Source of the DNA: Ornithobacterium rhinotracheale
Lineage (GTDB): Bacteria > Bacteroidota > Bacteroidia > Flavobacteriales > Weeksellaceae
DNA: 64,000 nucleotides
Reading direction: 5' to 3'
Assembly (NCBI RefSeq): GCF_004088395.1
Contig: NZ_CP035107.1
Span: 756,501-820,500 of the forward strand
Under the pieces are notes generated by a model. It saw nothing but the letters and a program-made list of their open reading frames with translations, did not search any database and was not told the DNA's origin. Position 1 is the first letter of the stretch; each line of letters begins with the position of its first letter. The translations under genes and the position numbers were made by a program. Shown here one piece after another: positions 54,021 to 61,855 of this stretch.

Positions 54021-54312
54021 ACTTCCGAAATGTATTTAAGTACTTCTGAAATATATTTTACTACTTTCTGAAATACATTTAGATACTTCTGAAATATATT
54101 TAAGTACTTCCGAAATGTATTTAAGTACTTCCGAAATATATTTAGATACTTCTGAAATGTATTTTGGTACTTCCGAAATGTATTTAAGTACTTCCGAAAT
54201 GTATTTAAGTACTTCCGAAATGTATTTTGGTACTTCTGAAATGTATTTAAGTACTTCCGAAATATATTTAGATACTTCCGAAATATATTTTACTACTTTC
54301 TGAAATACTTTT
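54021..54312. repeat. 21-bp tandem repeat, about 14 units
   Basis: The consensus is ACTTCCGAAATGTATTTAAGT, with unit ends varying among AAGT, GAT, GGT and ACT. Two 22-base units (starting 54063 and 54295, ACTTTCTGAAATAC) follow units ending in TTTTACT at both sides of the array. That symmetry suggests a longer segment was duplicated. Unit junctions make the palindrome AAGTACTT. The frame-breaking units and lack of start context argue against coding. It lies between a terminator and the ABC-F promoter. Confidence 0.9.
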
Positions 54313-54495
54313 TATTAAGATTGTAAAGAAAATTTGTAATTTAGATTGAGATTATTCCCTTTTGGGAGATAAATAGGCTCAATGAGGGGGGGAGTGCTTT
54401 TTAATTTGGGGGCTAAAAATTTTAATGAAGAGAGGGAGGAGGAGTGTTTGGGAAAGAGGTAGGGGAGAAATATGTAGAGAATTGGTTTTAAGGTG
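54313..54495. other. Purine-rich non-coding stretch before the ABC-F gene
   Basis: After the 21-bp array the sequence is AT-rich and then strongly G-rich on the plus strand, including G7 at 54386-54392 and several GGGAG/GGAGG clusters up to 54480. I see no ORF or clear hairpin terminator. Confidence 0.4.
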
Positions 54496-54526
54496 TTGTG
54501 CTAGCCGATGAAAAGATGTATTTTTG
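54496..54526 (+). promoter_or_regulatory. Promoter of the ABC-F gene
   Basis: TTG (54496-54498), a 20-base spacer and TATTTTTG (54519-54526) match the Bacteroidota -33/-7 pattern. The ATG follows 4 bases later, so the mRNA should be leaderless or nearly so. Confidence 0.5.
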
Positions 54527-54530
54527 TGGA

Positions 54531-56408
54531 ATGTTACAAGCGCAAAATGTTGGAGTACACTTCGCAGGCAATTATTTATTTGATGGAGTTACCTTTAGAA
54601 TTAATAAAGGAGATCGCGTCGGGCTCGCAGGGAAAAATGGAGCAGGGAAATCAACTTTGCTAAAAATCCTTTCAAAAAAACAAAATCCTACCGAGGGAGA
54701 AGTAGTGTATGAAGGGCAAATTAGTGTGGGGTACCTGTCTCAGGATATTGATTTTGAGGAGGGGCGCACCGTGTGGGAGGAGGCCGGACAGGCTTTTGAG
54801 CAGCTAAATTATTTGCAGCAGCGAATGGAGGAGGTGAATCATCAATTAGCCACTCGCACGGATTATGAAAGCGAGGCGTACCACGATTTAATACACGATA
54901 TTAGCCACTTAACAGAGCGCTACACGATGCTCGGAGGCTACACCAAAGATGCCGATATTGAAAAAGTGCTTAAAGGATTAGGCTTTAAGGATACGGACTT
55001 TAATCGTTTAACTTCGGAATTTTCAGGCGGGTGGCGTATGCGCGTGGAATTAGCAAAATTGCTACTTCAAAAACACGATGTGATGTTGCTCGACGAGCCT
55101 ACAAACCATTTGGATATAGATTCCATCTTGTGGCTTGAAGAATTTTTAAAAAGTTACGAAGGAGCCGTTATTTTAGTCTCTCACGATAAGCTATTCCTCG
55201 ATAATGTAACCAATCGCACACTAGAAGTGGCCAATAAGCGCATACACGACTACAAGGCGAATTATTCCAAATACATTCAGCTCCGCGACGAGCGCAGAGA
55301 GCAGCTCAAAGCAGAGAAAAAGAATCAAGAACAATATATAAAACACACCGAGCAGCTCATCGATAAGTTTCGCGCCAAGGCCTCCAAAGCCTCCACCGCA
55401 AAATCATTGCAAAAAAAATTAGAGCGCATCGATATCATAGAGGTAGAGAACGAAGATGTACACAATATGAACATTAATTTTGAAGCCTCGCAGCGCTCGG
55501 GCAAAGTGGTGTTTAATTTAGAAAATGTCAAGAAAGCCTTCGGGAATCATACCATATTTAGCGGTGTAAATCTTGAAATCGTGCGGGGCGAAAAGGTGGC
55601 CTTCGTGGGACAAAACGGACAAGGCAAAACCACCCTTGCGCGTTGCATCGTGGGCGAACTAGATTTTGAAGGCAACATTAAGCACGGGCATAATGTAGAG
55701 GTGGGGTATTTTGCCCAAAATCAGCATCATGTATTAGTGGATAGCCGTAGCGTGCTTGATGAGGCAGAACACGCCGCCAATGAGAATACAAGACCCAAGG
55801 TGCGCGATGTGCTAGGCGCTTTCCTTTTCAGTGGCGAGGCCGCCGAGAAAAAGGTAAAAGTACTCTCGGGCGGTGAGCGCAATCGCTTGGCACTTGCCAA
55901 ATTGCTCCTGCACCCTTCCAATGTTTTAATTATGGACGAGCCTACCAATCACCTAGATATTCAGTCCAAAGAAATCTTAAAAAAAGCCCTCAATAACTAT
56001 GAGGGAACCCTCATTCTCGTTTCCCACGACAGGGAGTTCCTCAGCGGGCTAGCCGATAAAATTGTGGAATTTAAAGATGGCGAAGTCAAAGAATTCTTAG
56101 GCAATATCGATGAATATTTGGAATATAGAAAAGCCTCCAATATGCGCGAAATTGAGAAAGTGGAGCCTAAAAAACAACCCAACAAAGCCCCCACAACACC
56201 CCCTGAAAGAAAAGAAGATAAGCGGATTAAAAATAAAATAAATAATTTAGAGGCCGAAATCGCCAATATAGAAAAAGAAATCGCCAAGCTAGAAGAAAAA
56301 TTTATGCAAGAAAATCCAAGCAAGGAGCAATTGGCAAATTATGAATCTTTAAAAAATAATTTGCAAGCAAAAATGCAGCTTTGGGAGGAATTATCTGAAC
56401 AAATTTAA
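54531..56408 (+). CDS. ABC-F family ATPase
   Basis: About 625 residues from ATG 54531 (MLQAQNVGVHF); in-frame upstream starts fall within the promoter. Two ABC domains without membrane helices: the first has GKNGAGKSTLLKIL and FSGGWRMRVELAKLL, the second VGQNGQGKTTLARC and LSGGERNRLALAKLL, each with a DEPTNHLDI Walker B. The linker and C-terminal coiled coil (KNKINNLEAEIANIEKEIA) are typical of YdiF/Uup-like ABC-F proteins, which act at the ribosome and in some cases relieve antibiotic stalling. Whether it is a resistance type cannot be told. Confidence 0.9.
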   Translation: MLQAQNVGVHFAGNYLFDGVTFRINKGDRVGLAGKNGAGKSTLLKILSKKQNPTEGEVVYEGQISVGYLSQDIDFEEGRTVWEEAGQAFEQLNYLQQRMEEVNHQLATRTDYESEAYHDLIHDISHLTERYTMLGGYTKDADIEKVLKGLGFKDTDFNRLTSEFSGGWRMRVELAKLLLQKHDVMLLDEPTNHLDIDSILWLEEFLKSYEGAVILVSHDKLFLDNVTNRTLEVANKRIHDYKANYSKYIQLRDERREQLKAEKKNQEQYIKHTEQLIDKFRAKASKASTAKSLQKKLERIDIIEVENEDVHNMNINFEASQRSGKVVFNLENVKKAFGNHTIFSGVNLEIVRGEKVAFVGQNGQGKTTLARCIVGELDFEGNIKHGHNVEVGYFAQNQHHVLVDSRSVLDEAEHAANENTRPKVRDVLGAFLFSGEAAEKKVKVLSGGERNRLALAKLLLHPSNVLIMDEPTNHLDIQSKEILKKALNNYEGTLILVSHDREFLSGLADKIVEFKDGEVKEFLGNIDEYLEYRKASNMREIEKVEPKKQPNKAPTTPPERKEDKRIKNKINNLEAEIANIEKEIAKLEEKFMQENPSKEQLANYESLKNNLQAKMQLWEELSEQI

Positions 56409-56420
56409 AAATAACTAATT

Positions 56421-56786
56421 ATGAGCAAATCAAACAAAACCATTGCAGGCTACCATATTTTAATGTTGCTTTCGACCATCGATGAGGATTTTGATTCTCG
56501 TGCCGATAATATCATTCGCGAGTATTTAAGCGATGAGTCTCCTTTTTCTTTAAATCTTGATCAAGATTTAGAGGAAATCATCAACCTAGAAAGCACAGAG
56601 GTAGAAAAACATTTTGTGAGCAAAGTAGAGGATTTTTACGATGATTCCACACCAGAGGAGCGTGAGCAATTCATCGAAGTTGCCAAAAAACTCATTCGTG
56701 CAGATGAGGATATTACCGATAGCGAAAATGCGTTTTACAAAATATTATTAAAGACTTTTAGAGCAAAAGACCAAGTGCAAGCATAA
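56421..56786 (+). CDS. TerB-like helical acidic protein
   Basis: 121 residues, strongly acidic. The C-terminal half STPEEREQFIEVAKKLIRAD with EDITDSENAFYKIL resembles the TerB fold (helical, with acidic metal-binding loops). The assignment is tentative. It lies 12 bases after the ABC-F gene and is probably co-transcribed. No other ter genes are nearby. Confidence 0.55.
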   Translation: MSKSNKTIAGYHILMLLSTIDEDFDSRADNIIREYLSDESPFSLNLDQDLEEIINLESTEVEKHFVSKVEDFYDDSTPEEREQFIEVAKKLIRADEDITDSENAFYKILLKTFRAKDQVQA

Positions 56787-56827
56787 GTTTGAATTTTAGA
56801 CAGTTTTTACGCATCATTAAAAATCCT

Positions 56828-56835
56828 TAAATTTG
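56828..56835 (+). promoter_or_regulatory. Candidate -7 element for ffh
   Basis: TAAATTTG, a full TAnnTTTG match, 52 bases before the ffh ATG. Confidence 0.4.
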
Positions 56836-56887
56836 CCAAAAGTTGAAAAAACGAAAAATTTAATATTTAAAAAACGAAAAGAAATCA

Positions 56888-58228
56888 ATGTTTCAAAGTT
56901 TACAAGATAAATTAGATAGCGCTCTACACACGCTCAAAGGGCACGGGCATATCTCAGAAATTAATGTCGCAGAGACGATTAAGGAAATCCGCCGCGCACT
57001 TGTGGACGCCGATGTGAGCTACAAAGTTGCCAAAGATTTTACCAATAAGGTGAAGGAAAAAGCCATAGGGCAAAATGTATTGACCACGCTGAACCCAGGG
57101 CAATTGATGACTAAAATCGTGCACGATGAAATGGCAGAGCTTATGGGTGGCGAAACACAAGAATTAAATGTTTCGGTCAATCCCACGATTATCCTCATCG
57201 CAGGGTTACAAGGTTCGGGGAAAACTACTTTTTCAGGCAAATTGGCGCAATTCCTTAAAAATAAGAAAAATAAAAAGCCACTCTTAGTAGCAGGCGATGT
57301 GTACCGTCCTGCAGCGATTAATCAGCTAAAAGTTTTAGGTGAACAAATCGAAGTGCCTGTTTATACCGAGGAGGGCAACAAAAATCCTGTAGAAATAGCC
57401 TTAAATGCACTGCAATTAGCCAAACAAAACAACAATAATGTAATCATTGTGGATACCGCAGGGCGTTTAGCAATAGATGAAGCAATGATGCAGGAGATTC
57501 GAAATGTGCACCAAGCCATTAAGCCAACCGAAACCCTTTTTGTAGTGGATTCGATGACGGGGCAAGATGCCGTGAATACGGCAAAGGCTTTTAACGAAGT
57601 GCTTGATTATGATGGAGTAGTTCTCACAAAATTAGATGGTGATACCCGTGGTGGTGCAGCACTTACGATTCGCACCGTGGTAGATAAACCTATCAAATTT
57701 ATCTCAACTGGCGAGAAGCTAGACAAACTAGATGTGTTCCACCCAAGCCGTATGGCAGACAGAATTTTGGGAATGGGCGATGTAGTGTCCCTTGTAGAAA
57801 GAGCACAAGAACAATTTGACGAGGAAGAGGCGAGAAGATTACAAAAGAAAATCGCTAAAAATAAATTTGATTTTAATGATTTTTTAAAACAAATCAAGCA
57901 AATCAAGCGTATGGGGAACATGAAAGACCTCCTAGGTATGATTCCAGGGGCAGGAAAAGCCTTGAAAGGAATCGAAATCGACGATGATGCCTTTAAACAT
58001 GTAGAAGCCATCATTTACTCAATGACAAATCAGGAGAGAGAAAACCCAAATATAATTGATGCAAGCCGTAAACGCCGTATAGCTAAGGGCTGCGGGCGTT
58101 CTGTGCAAGATGTGAATCAATTGCTAAAACAATTCTCACAAATGGGCAAAATGATGAAATTTATGCAATCTAGCCAAGGAAAAGCTATGATGAAGATGAT
58201 GGGAAATAAAATCCCTGGCATGAATTAA
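56888..58228 (+). CDS. ffh: Signal recognition particle protein Ffh
   Basis: 446 residues. N domain helices, then the G domain with GLQGSGKTTFSGKLA, DVYRPAAINQLK, VDTAGRLAIDEAMM and TKLDGDTRGGAALTI, then the Met-rich M domain (MGKMMKFMQSSQGKAMMKMM). It binds 4.5S RNA and signal peptides and delivers ribosomes to FtsY. The gene is intact to its stop, but foreign DNA begins immediately afterwards (58229-58231), so its natural downstream context is lost. Confidence 0.96.
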   Translation: MFQSLQDKLDSALHTLKGHGHISEINVAETIKEIRRALVDADVSYKVAKDFTNKVKEKAIGQNVLTTLNPGQLMTKIVHDEMAELMGGETQELNVSVNPTIILIAGLQGSGKTTFSGKLAQFLKNKKNKKPLLVAGDVYRPAAINQLKVLGEQIEVPVYTEEGNKNPVEIALNALQLAKQNNNNVIIVDTAGRLAIDEAMMQEIRNVHQAIKPTETLFVVDSMTGQDAVNTAKAFNEVLDYDGVVLTKLDGDTRGGAALTIRTVVDKPIKFISTGEKLDKLDVFHPSRMADRILGMGDVVSLVERAQEQFDEEEARRLQKKIAKNKFDFNDFLKQIKQIKRMGNMKDLLGMIPGAGKALKGIEIDDDAFKHVEAIIYSMTNQERENPNIIDASRKRRIAKGCGRSVQDVNQLLKQFSQMGKMMKFMQSSQGKAMMKMMGNKIPGMN

Positions 58229-58230
58229 GC

Positions 58231-58416
58231 CAAGCTGATATGGCACATAAAACAGCTGCTGTAAGTTGGTAGAATTCGACTGGTCGTCAATATGGTGCTA
58301 GATCCCCTGAAGTCAGGAAATGGATGAAAAACTCAAGAAATTATGAACTTGAACATTTCTCCATTAACCGTTCCGAAGGTGCAAAAATCAGAGAAACATA
58401 TTTACCACCACTAAAA
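58231..58416 (+). pseudogene. Remnant of a GH-E-type nuclease toxin C-terminus
   Basis: The frame from 58231 reads QADMAHKTAAVSW, a TAG at 58270-58272, then NSTGRQYGARSPEVRKWM, NYELEHFSINRSEGAKI and ETYLPPLK to the stop at 58414-58416. This resembles the C-terminal nuclease module of polymorphic toxins of the GH-E type, with DMAHK and the ELEH segment as active-site-like parts. It has no start, no N-terminal delivery region, a nonsense codon where Trp or a similar residue is expected, and begins 3 bases after the ffh stop. It is dead. Family naming is from memory of related tails. Confidence 0.65.
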
Positions 58417-58431
58417 TAATAGGAGTTAAAA

Positions 58432-58857
58432 ATGGCTATAATGACTACTGAAGAAGTTAAAATTTTTGTATCAAAACTGCAAGAAATAGGAAATATTGAA
58501 AATTCCAAAGACCGATTACAACATTTCATTCAATCTTGGGAACAATTACCAGAACCCAAATTTAATCAACCTGAACAACTTGCAGAATTAATTATATATT
58601 GCATATTTGAAGAGCTGATGGATTTGGCTGATTATAGAAAAGCTAAATTATGGGCAGAAAAAGGAATGCTTACAGGTAGAGCTCAAAGCCCCTATTCTTC
58701 ATATGAATATATTCAACTAGGTCGAGTTTGTTATGAACTTAAAGAATATGATGAAGCCATGAAATATTTCTCTATCGCTTATGAGCAAGGAAAAAAACGA
58801 ACTTTCCAAGAATTTGATAAAAAATACTGGGAATTTTATTCCAAAAATAAAAAATAA
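58432..58857 (+). CDS. TPR-type immunity protein (partner of the GH-E toxin remnant)
   Basis: 141 residues, helical, with a tetratricopeptide-like unit near residues 92-128 (YEYIQLGRVCYELKEYDEAMKYFSIAYEQGK). It starts 15 bases after the toxin remnant's stop and has a good Shine-Dalgarno sequence (AGGAG), unlike core genes here. Position directly after a toxin tail and similarity to TPR immunity proteins suggest it neutralised that nuclease. The gene is intact although the toxin is destroyed. Confidence 0.6.
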   Translation: MAIMTTEEVKIFVSKLQEIGNIENSKDRLQHFIQSWEQLPEPKFNQPEQLAELIIYCIFEELMDLADYRKAKLWAEKGMLTGRAQSPYSSYEYIQLGRVCYELKEYDEAMKYFSIAYEQGKKRTFQEFDKKYWEFYSKNKK

Positions 58858-58862
58858 ATTTC

Positions 58863-58887
58863 GTTCTTTAAAAATTAACTCAATAGT
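58863..58887. repeat. 25-bp repeat, copy 1 of 2
   Basis: An exact match to 61002-61026. Sequence on both sides differs, so this looks like a solo end of a deleted IS5-type element between two immunity genes. Confidence 0.6.
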
Positions 58888-58938
58888 GTGTACGATCTTA
58901 CGAGCAAAAAATCTCAGGTGCAGTAAAAGGAAGAAAAT

Positions 58939-59277
58939 ATGGATAATAAAAATTTAATAGATATAGTATCAGCATCATCAAAAAAATCTTTTATTTATCA
59001 TTTACATTATAGAAATAAATTTAGTAAACAAAAATTTAACGCTATAAAAAAAGCATATAAATTTTACATTAAACACCAATCAGAAATAGATAAGAATATG
59101 CAATTACAGTTAAGAAAAGATTTTATTAATACCTTTATGCATACTTTGTTTTTATTCGTTTGCGATAGTGATAAAGATGATGTTTTTAAAATAACGCCAT
59201 CTCTTTCTATTGAAGAAAAAAATAATATCTATTTTGATATTAGAGAAATGACAGACATATTATTAAATCTTTCTTAA
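58939..59277 (+). CDS. Hypothetical protein, possible immunity protein
   Basis: 112 residues, Lys- and Phe-rich and helical. I recognise no family. A Shine-Dalgarno-like AAGGAAG precedes the ATG. Its position between two toxin remnants and its size suggest an orphan immunity gene. A 25-base sequence just upstream (58863-58887) recurs at 61002-61026 as the end of an IS5-type fragment. Confidence 0.45.
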   Translation: MDNKNLIDIVSASSKKSFIYHLHYRNKFSKQKFNAIKKAYKFYIKHQSEIDKNMQLQLRKDFINTFMHTLFLFVCDSDKDDVFKITPSLSIEEKNNIYFDIREMTDILLNLS

Positions 59278-59293
59278 AAATAAATAGGTAGAT

Positions 59294-59638
59294 TTGATTA
59301 CTCTAATAAATTCTGAATATAGAACAAGCCTTATTCAATCCCAAAGGCAGAACCCTTTGACGAAAAGAAAACAAACGCTTTGGGGCTTATGCTTTGCCAA
59401 TCAATACAAGCAACCGAATCCGCTTGACCCACAGATGTTGTTTGCTGGGCAATGGTTTGATGAAGAAAGTGGGTTGGCGTATAACCGTTTTCGGTATTAT
59501 GACCTAAATACGGCGTGCTATCTAAACTCTGATCCAATCGGATTGGGGGAATGCATTCTGAGAAATTAAATCTAGGTAAAGCTGGAATAGAAAAGGCCTT
59601 AAAAGAACTTGGAAATATGTTTAATACTATGAGGTAAA
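59294..59638 (+). pseudogene. Rhs core tip joined to a short toxin end, frame broken
   Basis: One frame (to 59569) contains the end of the Rhs core: QTLWGLCFANQYKQ, then FAGQWFDEESGLAYNRFRYY, DLNTACYLNSDPIGLG. This is the conserved segment just before the variable toxin of Rhs proteins. It then runs out of frame after a G5 run (59545-59549). The shifted frame reads MHSEKLNLGKAGIEKALKELG, then NMFNTMR and stops at 59638, like the last residues of a toxin. The catalytic middle is missing, presumably deleted. The style is that of proteobacterial Rhs proteins, not of Bacteroidota. Confidence 0.65.
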
Positions 59639-59642
59639 AATT

Positions 59643-60884
59643 ATGGTAAAAATTAAAAAATACTATGAGACTATAATCAATGACAATTTAAAAGAATTTA
59701 TTGAATTAGAAAAAACTTACGGCTTAGATATATTTCTTGAAGAAGATATTTCAATTATTGCTGAATGCGCTTCATATAATGCTATAAAAATATGTGACTA
59801 TTTGTATAAAAAAGGTATGTCACTTGATATGGTATCTAACCCTTTTCAATATAATGCATTATATAATTCAATACTTCATGGGAACTTATCTTTAGCAAAA
59901 TGGTTGTTACTCAATAAGGCAAATCCTAATGGTAATATCTTAGCTAATGGAACTCCAATAGATGTTGCACTTTATAATTTAGGTAAAATCTTACTTGAGA
60001 TCGCCTTTGATCCTAAGCACCCTAAGAAAAAAATCAATTTGGATAATAAAGAATTACAAGAAAAATTAAAAAATACTGCTGAGTATCAAGAATACAAGGA
60101 AATTATTGAATTACTTTTGAATAATGGAGCTGACCCTAACATTATTATACCTTCGCTTTGTAAAACGGCTCTAGATACTTGCTATTCTTATAGCTATAAA
60201 GAAATTGAAACTCTACTATTAAAATATAATGCGGTCTCAGCCAGAAAAAACATAGATTTTACAAATTCTAATAATGCTAGTATTTTGCAATATTTACAAA
60301 ACAATGTTGGACAGATTCTTAATACTGAATTTAATTCAAATAGAATACAAGATATAACACTCCGTCTAGCCTTAATAGAAAAAAACTCAAAATTAAAGCT
60401 CCTTTTTACTGATGGACTGTATAAAAGTGACTCAATGTGCGAATTAATGATGTGCTTAGATTCTTATATTGCCGTTAATCAACAATTGATTGATAGTGAT
60501 AACCCTTATAATTTTTTCATGAATGTATTATTAGATATTTCTCACAATATAACCACTAATAAAATAACACCATATGAAGGAATGATATTTGACCAAATTT
60601 GTTTACCTAATATTAAATTTCCTAAAAACATTGATGGATTAATGCTGATTGATTACCAATTATCCAAAGATGATAACATCTTTGAATATACAAATAATGT
60701 TACTTTATGGCTATTGCTACCATTTCGCTATCCTAAAACAGGAAAATTTAATGCTCAAACATTAGAAAAATTCATAAAAAAATACAAAACAGCTAAATGG
60801 GATAAGGTTGCATATCTTTTAGAAAAAGGAGAAATGGGTGGGTATTTACCAATTTTTGAAAACACTATAAGAGAAAATAACTGA
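59643..60884 (+). CDS. Ankyrin-repeat plus suppressor-of-fused (SUFU)-like immunity protein
   Basis: 413 residues. The N-terminal half (about 1-195) has ankyrin-type repeats (NALYNSILHGNLSLAKWLLL, EIIELLLNNGADPNIII). The second half contains LRLALIEKNSKLKLLFTDGL, CELMMCLDSYIAVNQ and NVTLWLLLPFRYP, which resemble the SUFU domain, a frequent immunity module beside polymorphic toxins. It starts 4 bases after the toxin-tail stop, preceded by GAGG. It is therefore the likely antidote of the deleted Rhs toxin, and it remains intact. Confidence 0.6.
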   Translation: MVKIKKYYETIINDNLKEFIELEKTYGLDIFLEEDISIIAECASYNAIKICDYLYKKGMSLDMVSNPFQYNALYNSILHGNLSLAKWLLLNKANPNGNILANGTPIDVALYNLGKILLEIAFDPKHPKKKINLDNKELQEKLKNTAEYQEYKEIIELLLNNGADPNIIIPSLCKTALDTCYSYSYKEIETLLLKYNAVSARKNIDFTNSNNASILQYLQNNVGQILNTEFNSNRIQDITLRLALIEKNSKLKLLFTDGLYKSDSMCELMMCLDSYIAVNQQLIDSDNPYNFFMNVLLDISHNITTNKITPYEGMIFDQICLPNIKFPKNIDGLMLIDYQLSKDDNIFEYTNNVTLWLLLPFRYPKTGKFNAQTLEKFIKKYKTAKWDKVAYLLEKGEMGGYLPIFENTIRENN

Positions 60885-60969
60885 AAGAAACATAAAAAAA
60901 CAATAGTATGACTAAATCAGAGTATTAGAGGAAATATGGAAAATTAGTTATTTAAAGAGCAACCCAATT

Positions 60970-60981
60970 TTCAGACGGCAT
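60970..60981 (-). other. Perfect 12-mer Neisseria DNA uptake sequence
   Basis: The minus strand reads ATGCCGTCTGAA, identical to the 12-base AT-DUS that Neisseria species use to recognise DNA for transformation. It lies between the SUFU gene and an IS5 fragment. With equal base frequencies about 0.008 matches on either strand are expected in 64 kb, and fewer in AT-rich DNA. I noticed no second copy. Confidence 0.7.
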
Positions 60982-61001
60982 TTGTGTAAAATACGTTTTT
61001 T

Positions 61002-61026
61002 GTTCTTTAAAAATTAACTCAATAGT
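61002..61026. repeat. 25-bp repeat, copy 2 of 2
   Basis: An exact copy of 58863-58887, beginning GTTCTTTAAAAATTAAC. It contains the last codons and stop of the IS5-type fragment, so both copies are probably leftovers of the same insertion-sequence type. Confidence 0.65.
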
Positions 61027-61238
61027 ACGCCGTGCAAGCGATCGGATTTTTCTAAAATTTTACACCATTTTCGATAATGATAATAGACCGATTGCCACGA
61101 AAGTGTTTTTTCTTTGAAAATAATAGCATTTACCACTTCTTCTAAAGGAATCGTCACTTGAAAGCCTCTTTTTGCTCGTGGCAAATGTGAAATTATTTCA
61201 TCTTTTATTGTATCTTTGCCGAGTATTTTATACAACAT
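61014..61238 (-). pseudogene. IS5-family transposase N-terminal fragment with internal deletion
   Basis: 74 codons: LYKILGKDTIKDEIISHLPR, AKRGFQVTIPLEEVVNAIIF, then KTLSWQSVYYHYRKWCK. This matches the N-terminal, helix-turn-helix part of IS5-type transposases, but about 20 residues that normally lie between NAIIFK and KTLSWQ (the KLKTGxQWxxLP section) are missing. The DDE domain is absent. The 25-base repeat at 61002-61026 covers its end. Confidence 0.6.
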
Positions 61239-61324
61239 GGGGGTGACTTTGAAATGATTAGGTTTTGCAATACAAATTTCGCCAACCCTTTTTTATTTTC
61301 CAAAAAAGTTTAAATCAGTTCAAA

Positions 61325-61840
61325 ATGAAATTATTCCAACTATCAGCGTCATCTCATGATGGAGATTATAAATTTTATACTGTAGAAAATATTGTTGCTT
61401 TTATGGACAAGATAAAACAAGGAAAAATCCCAGACACCCCAATAAAACTAAGCATTTATGAAGGTAAATCAAAAAAAGAAAAATCCAAACGGCTTGACTT
61501 TAATGTATCGACATCTTTACCTTATTTTTTTGTAAATGAAGAGATTAAGGATGAAATGAAGCATATGAACGTAGAGTTTGTTCCAGTAGAAACAAATGAT
61601 CATAGACTGTTTTATCTAACTCTTCCAAGGAATAGCATAAATATTATTAACTTTAAAGATAGCGATGATTTATTGGACATGATCTTAGAAGGACGTTTTA
61701 AATTTATGGAGGGAATAAATTTAAAAGGTGTTTATTTGTTCACAGATCCAAATCTACCTTCCGATATATTTTTTACAGAAGAGTATGTAAATATATTTAA
61801 AGATAAGATAAAAGGTGCTTTATTTGAACAAATTATCTGA
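61325..61840 (+). CDS. Imm11/Imm43-like (DUF1629-type) immunity protein
   Basis: 171 residues from ATG 61325; longer in-frame starts lack support. The middle reads LPYFFVNEEIKDEMKHMNVE, FVPVETNDHRLFYLTLPRNS, close to the pattern of Imm11/Imm43 proteins (ligand-like loop, then a strand ending in YxLxLP). No toxin gene is adjacent; the preceding element is the IS fragment. Exact family uncertain. Confidence 0.5.
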   Translation: MKLFQLSASSHDGDYKFYTVENIVAFMDKIKQGKIPDTPIKLSIYEGKSKKEKSKRLDFNVSTSLPYFFVNEEIKDEMKHMNVEFVPVETNDHRLFYLTLPRNSINIINFKDSDDLLDMILEGRFKFMEGINLKGVYLFTDPNLPSDIFFTEEYVNIFKDKIKGALFEQII

Positions 61841-61855
61841 TAAATAAGAGAATTT

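Noticed and set aside
54115-54303. ORF of heptapeptide repeats (MYLSTSE type)
   Set aside because: It is the 21-bp minisatellite read in one frame; two 22-base units break the frame and no start context or homologue is apparent.
13782-59549. Systematic homopolymer miscalling as the sole cause of all three G5/C5 frame breaks
   Set aside because: G7 runs at 54386-54392 and 37237-37243 are present at full length, the latter in frame within its gene; still, miscalling of individual runs cannot be excluded.
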